Shown in pieces: positions 59,601 to 64,000 of a stretch of 64,000 bases of DNA (positions are counted from its first letter, which is position 1; every line of letters begins with the position of its first letter). The stretch comes from Rhizomys pruinosus (Eukaryota > Chordata > Mammalia > Rodentia > Spalacidae). The notes under the pieces are model-generated. The model searched no databases. It was not told the DNA's origin and worked only from the letters and a program-made list of their open reading frames with translations. Both the position numbers and the translations under genes were made by a program. The stretch lies in the NCBI GenBank assembly GCA_009823505.1, contig VZQC01008082.1, positions 835,247-899,246 on the forward strand, given 5' to 3'.

Positions 59601-61832
59601 CACTCTAGTAAACTCAACTGTCCTGGGCTACTCAGCAGTACTAGACCTTGCAAATGGAGACTGTGAACTCATCCTTATTCCTTTATCCACTCAGTCAGAC
59701 ACACTGATTAAACCCGGGTTCAATCCCCAGCACCCACAAGGCGGCTAAGAACTGTCTTTAACTCCACTTCCAGGGGAATCCAATGCCCTCCTTCTGACCT
59801 CCACAGCATTGCATGACACAGGTGCACCAACCTACATGCAGACAGTACACTCATACACATATAAAATAAATTTAAAAAATTAAAACAAAACCAAACCCAT
59901 CAATTGGACCAGTAAGATGGCTCAGAAGGTAAAAGCCTCACACAAGCCTAATAACCTGAGTTTGATCCCCAGAACCTGTTGTAGGAGAGAACCAACTCCA
60001 AAATTGTCCTCTGATTGCCACATATGTGCTGTGGCATGCACATGTCCACAATCACATATACCATACACATACAGTAATAAATATTTTAAAAATATATGAA
60101 ACCATGCATATGACTGGAATCCTAGCATTTGAGAATCTGAGACAAGACAACAATGAGTTTAATCTGAGACAAGAAGACAATGAGTTTGAAGCCAGGCACA
60201 GCTATTACTAAGAAGTCTGTCTCAAAGATAGCAAACAAAACAAAAACAAAAACACTGCAGTATGGCTGCTGTCTCAGAAGAGATTTTGGACTATAGACTT
60301 TTGAACAGAATTGAAACTGGTAAAGACTATGATGAATGTACTGTCTGCATGCAGGTTTGTGCACCCGTGTCGTGCAATGCCGCGGAGGTCAAAAGAGGGT
60401 CTCGGATTCCCCTGGAACTGGAGTTCTCCTGGAATTGGAGTTACAGACGGTTCTCAGCTGCCATGTGGGTGCTGGGGATCGAACCCGGGTCCTCTGCAAG
60501 AGCAGTCGGTGCTCTTGACCGCTAGGCTATCTCTCCAGCCCCCTACTATGGGGACTTTTAAGGTTGGACTTAAATGCATTTTGCATTTTCTATGGTCAGG
60601 AGCCTATGGGGGCCAGGGAGTGGAATGTGGTGGTTTGAATGAGAGTGTTCACCACAGGCTTTAAGTATTCAGACATTTTGTCTCCAGTTGGTGGCACTGT
60701 TCTTAGAGGTCTTAGAAGGTGTGGCTGTGCTGGAGGAAGTACGTCATTGGGGGCGGGCTCAGTGAGTTTAACAAGCCTTGTGGTCTACAGTCTCTCTCTC
60801 TTGACTTCCTGTGCTCATTGCAAGATGTGAACCTCGGCTTTCTGCTCCAGCCGCCATGCCTCCCGCCACAATGGACTCTAATTCCCTGGAACCGTCAATC
60901 ATAAGCTCAAATAAACTCTTCCTTTTATAAGTTCCCTTGGTCATGGTGGTTTTATCATAGCAACAGAAAAGTGACTAATACAGCTGCTCACTTATTCCAG
61001 CACTTGGGAGGCTGAGGAAGAACTGCTTTTGAAGCCAGCTTGGGCTACATATTAAGACTCTGTCTTGGGAATGGAGAGATGTCTCAGCAGTTAAGACCAC
61101 TGACTGCTTGTACAGAGGATCCACGTTCAATTCCTAGCACTCATGGCAGCAAATACCTGTCCTTAACTCCAGTTTCAGGGGAAATGGACGCCCTCTTTGA
61201 CCTCCAGAAGCATTGCATGACGTGGTCCACTTAAATGCAAGCAATACACTCATACACATAAAATAAAAATATTTAAAAAGACCCTGTCTCAACAAACCAA
61301 AAAATTATTTAAAAGTCAAATATTATACCACCTTACAAAGGGAAGTATCTATACTGTACTAACTCAAATGTAAGAGGTTTCTTTTCCTATTCCTGGACCA
61401 CGAAATTGCAAAGAGGACTTGGGAGATGGTGAGGCAAATAAACAGGGTTACAGAAGACTCCTGTTGAAACAGGAGGAGGATGAGCCCTTGCATAGCTTCT
61501 TGGAAAGATGTGAGAACATGAAACCCTGGAAGGCTTTAATGTGCAAGAACGAGGAATTCTTTGGAAGGGACAAAGCTAAAATCTCTCTCACATAGGTCGT
61601 GATTAGAAGGCATGACCTAAGTATTAGTCTTTGGGCCCACCCAGACTTCCAACATCCCAATCCCACCTGGCTTTCAGGTCACAGGGCAATCAAGGAAGCA
61701 AATGTAGCTCCCACTGCTGCCTTGGGCAGGGGAAATGCATACTCACATGTTGTTAATGATTTTGATGAAGATGCTGCAGTCCTGGAGCTGAAGCAGAGTC
61801 TCCACTGGGTCAGCCACATGCAGACTGTTCAC
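28758..61832 (-). CDS. Numa1: Numa1, nuclear mitotic apparatus protein 1 (all but first coding exon)
   Basis: Twenty-three coding exons on the minus strand join in one frame of about 2,100 codons; human NuMA has 2,115 residues. NuMA is nuclear in interphase. In mitosis it organises spindle poles and links LGN at the cortex to dynein-dynactin. Assuming the missing first exon encodes 14 residues, 15-153 form the N-terminal hook domain ([18 protein letters not shown]), about 200-1,700 form the long heptad-rich coiled coil, and about 1,880-1,933 carry the LGN-binding segment ([19 protein letters not shown]). [11 protein letters not shown] is the nuclear localisation signal and [11 protein letters not shown] contains the CDK1-type site of human Thr2055. 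The C-terminus is basic. Every intron is GT-AG except that the donor of the exon ending near 47760 is uncertain. Compared with human, [10 protein letters not shown] lacks about seven residues and the C-terminus runs past the human end. The promoter and start codon lie beyond 64000. Confidence 0.95.
29130..29255 (-). CDS. Numa1: Numa1 exon with CDK1-type site
   Basis: Acceptor GCCTCACAG, donor GTTAGG. It encodes 42 residues, [20 protein letters not shown] to APAVLKQ. The TP of RPMTPRDR corresponds to human Thr2055, whose phosphorylation controls cortical NuMA. Confidence 0.93.
29466..29642 (-). CDS. Numa1: Numa1 exon with nuclear localisation signal
   Basis: Acceptor CCACGTAG, donor GTAGCT. 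It encodes 59 residues, [20 protein letters not shown] to HQGPGTPE, including the basic signal RQQRKR. Confidence 0.92.
30030..30220 (+). mobile_element. LTR-like fragment (probable MaLR)
   Basis: Contains GAAATAAACCCTTTCCTCCC and GGTTTTATCACAGCAACAGA, the 3' hallmark also seen at 60920-60970. The 5' part is missing. Confidence 0.55.
30264..30400 (-). CDS. Numa1: Numa1 exon with LGN-binding segment
   Basis: Acceptor CTCCGCAG, donor GTGAGA. It encodes [20 protein letters not shown] to TCYPLESR (45 residues). [18 protein letters not shown] matches the peptide that binds the TPR repeats of LGN in human NuMA. Confidence 0.94.
30625..31030 (+). repeat. Forward B2 interrupted by a reverse B2
   Basis: The outer B2 head is at 30625-30720 and its tail at 30938-31030. 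The inner reverse B2 (30722-30937) is flanked by a duplicated CAGCTAATAA. Confidence 0.85.
31109..31337 (-). CDS. Numa1: Numa1 exon, Ser-rich tail region
   Basis: Acceptor TTCTCCCAG, donor GTGAGG. It encodes [20 protein letters not shown] to VSSGAPQ plus one base (76 codons). The sequence is Ser/Arg-rich and free of coiled-coil heptads, as in the human tail. Confidence 0.93.
31437..31905 (+). repeat. Three forward B1 SINEs
   Basis: 31437-31580, 31591-31745 (with a GGCAGA expansion) and a diverged copy at 31755-31905. Confidence 0.8.
32564..32810 (-). CDS. Numa1: Numa1 exon, start of globular tail
   Basis: Acceptor TCTCTACAG, donor GTGAGG. It encodes [20 protein letters not shown] to QIINITMTK (82 residues). 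[12 protein letters not shown] and [14 protein letters not shown] are hallmark tail motifs. Confidence 0.94.
32897..33030 (-). repeat. B1 SINE, reverse, internally deleted
   Basis: Runs from GAGACAGGGTCTCCTCCC to CGACACCACACCC. The central CCGCCTGCCTCTGCC part is missing. Confidence 0.75.
33031..34023 (-). other. Numa1 intron without recognisable elements
   Basis: Single-copy-looking intron. No exon, RNA gene or SINE is recognised. Confidence 0.4.
34024..34181 (-). CDS. Numa1: Numa1 exon, end of coiled coil
   Basis: Acceptor TCCCCCCAG, donor GTTAGG. It encodes [20 protein letters not shown] to EEGTPCSVT plus two bases. Heptad pattern gives way to the acidic [15 protein letters not shown] segment. 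Confidence 0.93.
34284..34502 (-). CDS. Numa1: Numa1 coiled-coil exon
   Basis: Acceptor CCAACTAG, donor GTAGGC. It encodes 73 residues, [20 protein letters not shown] to VRSLEAQ, with a strong heptad pattern. Confidence 0.94.
34581..34700 (-). CDS. Numa1: Numa1 coiled-coil exon
   Basis: Acceptor TTCTCTCAG, donor GTAAGG. It encodes [20 protein letters not shown] to EHYKLQ (40 residues), in phase 0 at both ends. Confidence 0.93.
34736..34826 (+). repeat. 30-bp tandem repeat, three copies
   Basis: The unit contains GTCCCCCAGATCCACTGGCT. It lies in a Numa1 intron just upstream (minus strand) of the exon at 34581-34700. Confidence 0.9.
35640..35850 (+). repeat. B1-type SINE, forward, diverged
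   Basis: CTGGGTGTGGTGGCACAATC through AGACTCTGTCTC, with an unusual B1-like leader. Confidence 0.6.
36152..36475 (-). repeat. Two reverse B1 SINEs
   Basis: 36152-36305 and 36311-36475. GCATAAAC/GCATAAGC beside the first copy looks like its target duplication. Confidence 0.85.
36682..36750 (-). CDS. Numa1: Numa1 small coiled-coil exon
   Basis: Acceptor TTCCCCAG, donor GTGGGA. It encodes 23 residues, [16 protein letters not shown] to QQQKLK. It is too short for simple open-frame detection but matches human NuMA closely. Confidence 0.92.
37055..37245 (+). repeat. B2 SINE, forward, diverged
   Basis: GGGGCTAGAAGATGGCACAG through ACTCATACACATAAAATT. Confidence 0.7.
37246..37492 (-). mobile_element. 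Composite B2-B1 SINE, copy 5 (reverse)
   Basis: On the minus strand a B2 head runs to TTGTCTTTAA and then into B1 (GAGCTGAGCGTGGTGGCACA); the junction is at about 37390. It is inserted at the A-rich end of a forward B2. Confidence 0.82.
37497..37890. repeat. Reverse B1 interrupted by a forward B2
   Basis: The B1 5' end (GTGCGCCACCA) is repeated as GTGTGCTACCA after the B2 (37630-37868), an apparent target duplication. The B2 carries the AATTCCAGGAGAACTCCAG internal duplication. Confidence 0.8.
37930..38390 (+). repeat. Forward B2 and two forward B1 SINEs
   Basis: B2 at 37930-38115, B1 at 38130-38260 and B1 at 38265-38390. The last lacks the segment between its two GTGAGTTC motifs. Confidence 0.8.
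38391..39556 (-). other. Numa1 intron without recognisable elements
   Basis: Single-copy-looking intron with no supported exon, RNA gene or SINE. Confidence 0.4.
39557..39598 (-). CDS. Numa1: Numa1 microexon (14 codons)
   Basis: Acceptor CATGCACAG, donor GTAATG. It encodes [14 protein letters not shown], the exact bridge expected between LTAQ of the giant exon and VEELSKK of the next. It begins with the same VE.L pattern as its neighbour. Confidence 0.92.
39695..39895 (+). repeat. (CA)n and an old B1-like SINE
   Basis: (CA)n at 39695-39736, then a diverged B1-like sequence (GCACGCCTGTAATCACAATA) to about 39895. Confidence 0.65.
40311..43667 (-). CDS. Numa1: Numa1 giant coiled-coil exon (3,357 bases)
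   Basis: A single exon of 1,119 codons in phase 0 at both ends (acceptor TTCCAACAG, donor GTAAGG), from [20 protein letters not shown] to EERQKLTAQ. It is almost wholly heptad-repeat coiled coil rich in Glu, Gln, Leu and Ala, and forms about half of NuMA's rod. No stop, frameshift or SINE interrupts it. LETLKQ at its start lies near the Spindly-like dynein adaptor motif reported for human Nu[12 protein letters not shown] is about seven residues shorter than human. Confidence 0.97.
43799..43921 (-). CDS. Numa1: Numa1 coiled-coil exon
   Basis: Acceptor CTCCCAAG, donor GTAGGA. It encodes [20 protein letters not shown] to VLGDALQ (41 residues), adjoining the CC1-box-like dynein light-intermediate-chain contact described in human NuMA. 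Confidence 0.93.
44140..44345 (+). repeat. B2 SINE, forward
   Basis: GGGGCTGGAGAGAGAGCTCAG through ACCATACATATAAAATAAAG. Confidence 0.8.
44353..44840 (+). repeat. Two near-identical forward B2 SINEs in tandem
   Basis: Copies at 44353-44589 and 44593-44840 share the same variant body with CCAATTCCAGGAGAACTCCA, an internal duplication absent from ordinary B2. Confidence 0.9.
45463..45610 (+). repeat. B1 SINE, forward
   Basis: AGCCGGGCGTGGTGGCGCAT through GGGGCTACAGGGATACCC; the A-tail is lost. Confidence 0.85.
45889..46029 (-). CDS. Numa1: Numa1 coiled-coil exon
   Basis: Acceptor ACGTCTCAG, donor GTAACT. It encodes [20 protein letters not shown] to STALQDK (47 residues). Confidence 0.94.
46351..46468 (-). 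CDS. Numa1: Numa1 coiled-coil exon
   Basis: Acceptor TTTGGCAG, donor GTAAGT. One base completes Ser, then [20 protein letters not shown] to NGDLSFK (39 residues). Confidence 0.94.
46559..46676 (-). CDS. Numa1: Numa1 coiled-coil exon
   Basis: Acceptor CGAGGCAG, donor GTGTGG (non-consensus at the third base). It encodes [20 protein letters not shown] to LRVKNE, with split Asp before and split Ser after. Confidence 0.92.
46955..47101 (-). CDS. Numa1: Numa1 exon, start of coiled coil
   Basis: Acceptor TTCCTCTCAG, donor GTAGGT. It encodes [20 protein letters not shown] to RKLLTEK plus one base. A second AG (GACATCTTGCAG) 35 bases inside resembles an alternative acceptor, but 35 is not a multiple of three. 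Confidence 0.88.
47355..47545 (+). repeat. B1 SINE, forward, with long A-rich tail
   Basis: GCCGGACGTGTCAGTGCACG to GGGGCTACAGGGC, then A-rich tract to 47545. Confidence 0.85.
47767..47880 (-). CDS. Numa1: Numa1 exon between hook domain and coiled coil; donor uncertain
   Basis: Acceptor CACCCTAG. It encodes [20 protein letters not shown] to LQRIASSS. Two phase-1 donors fit the next exon: A|GTGAGA (exon edge 47767, strong) or T|GTGTTC (edge 47755, adding about four residues near ENK and closer in length to human). I chose the stronger site. Confidence 0.75.
48406..48657 (-). mobile_element. Composite B2-B1 SINE, copy 6 (reverse)
   Basis: On the minus strand the B2 head (GGGGCTGGAGAGATGGCCCA) runs to ACTATCTTTAA and then into B1 (GCCAGACGTGGTGGTGTACA); the junction is at about 48555. 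Flanks AGATTCC and AGACTCC may be a short target duplication. Confidence 0.82.
48658..49166 (-). other. Numa1 intron without recognisable elements
   Basis: No repeat or exon recognised. Confidence 0.4.
49167..49254 (-). CDS. Numa1: Numa1 hook-domain exon
   Basis: Acceptor GGCTTAG, donor GTGAGT. It encodes [20 protein letters not shown] to ENFLEK plus one base, the end of the N-terminal hook domain. Confidence 0.93.
49527..49680 (+). repeat. B1 SINE, forward
   Basis: GCTGGGCATGGTGGCGCACG through GACCCTGTCTC plus an A-tail. Confidence 0.85.
49993..50073 (-). CDS. Numa1: Numa1 hook-domain exon
   Basis: Acceptor GCTTCTAG, donor GTGAGC. It encodes 27 residues, [20 protein letters not shown] to FEYRIQ. 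Confidence 0.93.
50407..50566 (+). repeat. B1 SINE, forward
   Basis: CAGCTGGGCATGGTGGTGG through AGACCCTGTCTC and an A-run. Confidence 0.85.
50827..50909 (-). CDS. Numa1: Numa1 hook-domain exon
   Basis: Acceptor CATTGCAG, donor GTACCT. Two bases complete Lys, then [20 protein letters not shown] to ELELAK. Confidence 0.93.
51172..51288 (+). repeat. 29-bp tandem repeat, four copies
   Basis: The unit is CTGCACTCACCTGCTGGCTC followed by ACCAATTCC. It lies in a Numa1 intron. Confidence 0.92.
51811..51960 (-). repeat. B1 SINE, reverse
   Basis: GGTCTTTTCAAGACAGGGTC through CACCACGCCCAGCC. Confidence 0.85.
52269..52348 (-). CDS. Numa1: Numa1 hook-domain exon
   Basis: Acceptor TTTTTTAG, donor GTAAGT. 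It encodes [20 protein letters not shown] to CSFLQ plus one base. Confidence 0.93.
52883..52960 (-). repeat. 5'-truncated B1 with full target-site duplication
   Basis: Only the 3' half of B1 is present, in reverse. GGAGCAATCATTCTT flanks both sides (about 52868-52882 and 52961-52975), so it was truncated at insertion. Confidence 0.85.
53195..53640 (+). repeat. Long A-rich tracts around a damaged B1
   Basis: An A-run with scattered C at 53195-53393, a forward B1 with many small insertions at 53401-53570, and another A-run at 53568-53640. Confidence 0.8.
53822..53822. other. Single N (assembly gap or unresolved base)
   Basis: The only ambiguous base in the window, preceded by odd T/C-rich sequence and followed immediately by a 182-bp perfect duplicate. 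Confidence 0.95.
53823..54186. repeat. Perfect 182-bp tandem duplication beside the N
   Basis: 53823-54004 and 54005-54186 are identical, including a 12-base T-run. Each holds most of a reverse B1; the second B1 runs on to about 54221. Confidence 0.9.
54222..55287 (-). other. Numa1 intron, mostly unique
   Basis: Contains only a short reverse B1 fragment at 54700-54750. No exon is recognised. Confidence 0.4.
55288..55441 (+). repeat. B1 SINE, forward, with target duplication
   Basis: Flanked by AAGGCCAAATGG on both sides; the B1 has a short deletion in GGGCGTGGCGCACGCC. Confidence 0.9.
55682..55934 (+). repeat. Forward B1 split by a truncated reverse B2
   Basis: The B2 tail (55711-55793) interrupts B1 within ATGCCTTTA, which is partly repeated after it (ATGCCTTAA). 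Confidence 0.8.
56673..56935 (+). repeat. 5'-truncated B1 and partial B2, forward
   Basis: B1 begins at GGGGCGCACGCCTTTAATCC (56673-56815). The B2 body starts at AACAACCATCTGTAACTC and ends in AAATAAAACAAAAC. Confidence 0.75.
56936..58066 (+). repeat. TG-rich minisatellite, unit about 37 bp
   Basis: The unit contains GTGTGTACATGTTTTATGTA then TGTGTGTCTGTATGAGT. About 30 units with TCTGTATGAG, TCAATATGAG and TCTGTATGATT variants. Confidence 0.93.
58067..58240 (-). repeat. B3-like SINE, reverse
   Basis: GTGGAGGCCAGAAGGTGTCAG and GAGCTCTCTCTCTAG; the preceding TG array may have grown from its tail. Confidence 0.65.
58515..59290. repeat. B1-like, B2 and B1 SINEs
   Basis: A reverse B1-like piece at 58515-58660, a forward B1-like piece with AAATAAGT tail at 58668-58860, forward B2 at 58918-59120 and forward B1 at 59132-59290. 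Confidence 0.7.
59220..59490 (+). repeat. 101-bp tandem duplication of a B1 3' half
   Basis: AGAATGATTGCTCCATGCC recurs with a spacing of 101 bases (59297 and 59398). Each copy is followed by the same B1 3' half. Confidence 0.88.
59712..60090 (+). repeat. Truncated B2 and B3-like SINE, forward
   Basis: The B2 starts internally at ACCCGGGTTCAATCCCCAGC. The B3-like element reads GGACCAGTAAGATGGCTCAG. Confidence 0.7.
60330..60543 (-). repeat. B2 SINE, reverse, internal-duplication subtype
   Basis: Contains GGAGTTCTCCTGGAATTGGA, the reverse complement of the duplication seen at 44353-44840. The head is CTATCTCTCCAGCCCC. Confidence 0.85.
60625..60985 (+). mobile_element. MaLR-type LTR, nearly full length
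   Basis: Starts near TGTGGTGGTTTGAATGAGAG, carries AATAAACTCTTCCTTTTATA and ends GAAAAGTGACTAATACA. No internal coding region is attached, so it is likely a solo LTR. Confidence 0.75.
60985..61275 (+). repeat. B1-like fragment and forward B2
   Basis: B1-like CCAGCACTTGGGAGGCTGAG at about 60985-61058 and B2 at 61065-61275. Confidence 0.65.
61747..61832 (-). CDS. Numa1: Numa1 second coding exon (first in window)
   Basis: Acceptor GCTTGTAG, donor GTGAGT. It encodes [20 protein letters not shown] to KIINN plus two bases. It is separated by a 9.4-kb SINE-filled intron from the next exon. The ATG exon (MTLHATRGAALLSW in human) is not found up to 64000. Confidence 0.93.
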
Positions 61833-62154
61833 CTACAAGCCACAGGGAAGAGCCTGGTGAAGCTAATTACAATGCTAGACATCTGTGCTTTACTCCTTTT
61901 CCTAGATGCTTCCCAGATGCTCACATCGCTCAGCTCTCTGTGAGTGCTGAGTGTGTACAGTTGTAGACTACAGGACTAAAGAGACAGGTGCCCTCAAACT
62001 CTTGGTCCTCCTTGGTCCAGCTTGTATAGGTGTGTCCTATGTTATACCAACGCGCCAGGCCAGGCCTTCAGAATTTTTAATCTGTGCCCACTCACCCAGT
62101 GAATGCTCACAGCATAGCCACCTGAAATAAACCATGTTTCCACTGATAAAAGCT

Positions 62155-62265
62155 TTTTTGTTTTTGTCTTTTTTGAGACAGGCTCTCCCTGTAGCCCCAG
62201 CTGGCCTAGAACTCCCTATGAAGACCAGGCCAGCCTTGAACTCACAGAGATCCCATACCAGCTCA
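62155..62265 (-). repeat. B1 SINE, reverse, 5' truncated
   Basis: GAGACAGGCTCTCCCTGTAG through ACTCACAGAGATCC; the B1 5' third is missing. Confidence 0.75.
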
Positions 62266-62292
62266 ATAAAGGCTTTCTTAAGATGCCCTAGT

Positions 62293-62531
62293 GGGGCTGG
62301 AGAGATGGCTCAGTGGTTAAGAGCATCAACTGCTCTTGCAGAGGACCCGGGTTCAATTCCCAGCACCCACATGGGGGCTAAGAACTGTCTTTAAGCCAGG
62401 TGTGGTGGTGCACACCTTTCATCACAGCACTTGGGAGGCAGAGGCAGGCAGATCTCTGTGAGTTCAAGGTCAGCCTGGTCTATAGAGTTCCAGGCCAGCT
62501 CGGGTCCATAGGGAGACCCTGTCTCAAAAAA
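62293..62531 (+). mobile_element. Composite B2-B1 SINE, copy 3
   Basis: The B2 head (GGGGCTGGAGAGATGGCTCA) runs to ACTGTCTTTAA (62394) and then into B1 (GCCAGGTGTGGTGGTGCACA) with an A-tail. ATGCCCTAGT is duplicated exactly at 62283-62292 and 62532-62541, around the whole composite. Confidence 0.9.
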
Positions 62532-62577
62532 ATGCCCTAGTATCCAAACCATGCCTGACATAAAATGGAAGGACTGA

Positions 62578-63530
62578 GGCCTGGTAAGACGGCTCAGCAG
62601 GTCAATGTATCTGCTGTTAAGCCTGACAACCTGAGTTCAATCCCCAGGACATACAGAGTAGAAGGATAACTCCCCCATGTTGTCCTTTGACTTCCACATT
62701 TGCACCATGGCCTACAACCCCACCCACCAAACACACAAAATAAATAAAATGTCATAAAAATTTTAATGTTAAGATCTACAAGAAAAGGCACCAATGTTCC
62801 TCAAAAGAGAAATCTATGGGAAAGATTTTTTACATTCCAGTACTTGGTATTTCTCTTTTAAAATGCAAGTTTTGAGGCTGGAGAGATGGCCTAGTGGTTA
62901 AGAGCGCTGACTGCTCTTGCAGAGGACCCGGGTTCGATCCCCAGCACCCACATGGTGGCTGAAAACCGTCTTTAACTCCAGTTCTAGGGGAATCCGACAC
63001 CCTCTTCTGACCTCCACGGCATTGCACGACACAGGTGCACAAACCTACATCCAGACTGTACATTCATACACATATGAAAATAAATTTTTAAAAATTAAAA
63101 AAAAACAAACACAAGTTTTATTTTATCGGTATGAGGTGTACAAATATAAAATTTTGTTATTAGTGCATTAAAAAAAATTATTTCCAGGACTGGCAAGATG
63201 ATTCAGCAGGTGAAGGTACTTACCACAAAGCCTGACCATCTGAGTTCGATCTCTGGAACCCACACGACGGAAGGAAAGAACCAAGTCCTGAAAGTTATCA
63301 TCTGACCTCCATGTACATACCCATGTACCCACACACATACACATGCTCTAAATAAATACGTGTAAAAATAAATTCTTAGCCAGGTGTGGTAGCACATGCC
63401 TTTAATTCCAGTACTGGGCATGCAGAGGCAGGCGGATCTCTGAATTCAAGGCCAGCCTGGTCTACATAGAGAGTTACAGGACAGCTGGGGCTGTAGGGAG
63501 ACCCTGTCTCAAAGGGGGGGGGGATTTTAA
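62578..63530 (+). repeat. B3, B2, B3 and B1 SINEs, forward
   Basis: B3 at 62578-62765, B2 at 62876-63085, B3 at 63187-63365 and B1 at 63375-63530. Confidence 0.75.
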
Positions 63531-64000
63531 AAACAAACCCCTGTCTGAGAGGAGAAAGAATGAAAATCAAAGTAATTTTTTAATTTTTAAAAAATTTTTG
63601 CCAGGCGTGTCTAATTGGCTATTAGCTCTCTCCTTGGAGGAATAACCCACGGCTGATAAACAAGCTTACATCCTCTAGTGGTTAGGAGATGTTATAAGCC
63701 ACAGTAAGATCCTGTCATATTTAACAGGAAAAATATGTAATTCATGGATTAACATACCATACAAACATCTGTGTCTATACCAAAGTAACCTACCATAACA
63801 ATTAGTACTGTTTAAATACCTATATATCTAATTGCTTGTGCTTCATTAGTAGGATCGAAAGGTTATTCCTGGACAAACTGTCAGCCCATGAAAGGAAACA
63901 GCCAGAATTGACCAGAGTCCAAGTCAACAGCTCCAGAGAGAGTGGACTGTTTTACCTCTCATCCACCTGTGCCCCTTTTCTAAGCCTAGGGAACAACCTG
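63531..64000 (-). other. Numa1 first intron, window edge
   Basis: No exon or SINE is recognised. The first coding exon of Numa1 is not present. Confidence 0.4.

Overview
The window is nuclear DNA from a mammal, and specifically a muroid rodent. It is packed with B1 and B2 SINEs, with B3, B4 and ID-like elements and MaLR-type LTRs in smaller number, and it carries split genes with GT-AG introns. Three genes are recognisable: the 3' end of Rnf121 (+), a complete Il18bp (+), and almost all of Numa1 (-). This order matches the known mammalian block RNF121 - IL18BP - NUMA1 (human 11q13). The B1 copies share a 3' half (…GCTGGGGCTACAGGGAGACC…) that differs from the mouse and hamster forms as I remember them, so I do not name the species.

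Layout. Positions 1-19.7 kb are Rnf121 intron: dense SINEs, two minisatellite arrays (9.8-10.9 kb and 11.1-12.6 kb) and a stretch at about 12.3-13.5 kb that reads like poorly corrected sequence. Positions 19.7-23.2 kb hold the last three coding exons and 3' UTR of Rnf121, which encode the RING domain and C-terminus of a membrane E3 ubiquitin ligase. Positions 24.7-27.5 kb hold Il18bp, with a compact IRF/GAS-type promoter, a five-exon open frame of 201 residues and a short 3' UTR. Positions 27.8-61.8 kb hold Numa1 on the minus strand, tail-to-tail with Il18bp: 23 coding exons, including one of 3.36 kb that encodes most of the coiled coil. Only the first coding exon (about 14 residues in human) lies beyond the right edge.

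The three genes act in separate processes: ER/Golgi protein quality control (Rnf121), secreted neutralisation of interleukin-18 (Il18bp) and spindle pole organisation with cortical dynein anchoring (Numa1). Their link here is conserved synteny. About 11.7 kb around Il18bp (18.9-30.6 kb) has no SINE I could recognise, in contrast to the rest.

The most novel-looking signal is a composite SINE. The tRNA-like head of B2 is fused, always after the same CTTTAA, to a complete B1. Seven copies are visible in both orientations, and two have target-site duplications around the whole composite, so it appears to move as one unit. Other points worth checking are a B2 subfamily with an internal duplication, a C-terminal extension of NuMA, loss of two cysteines in IL-18BP, and a perfect 182-bp tandem copy beside the single N at 53822 that looks like an assembly artefact.
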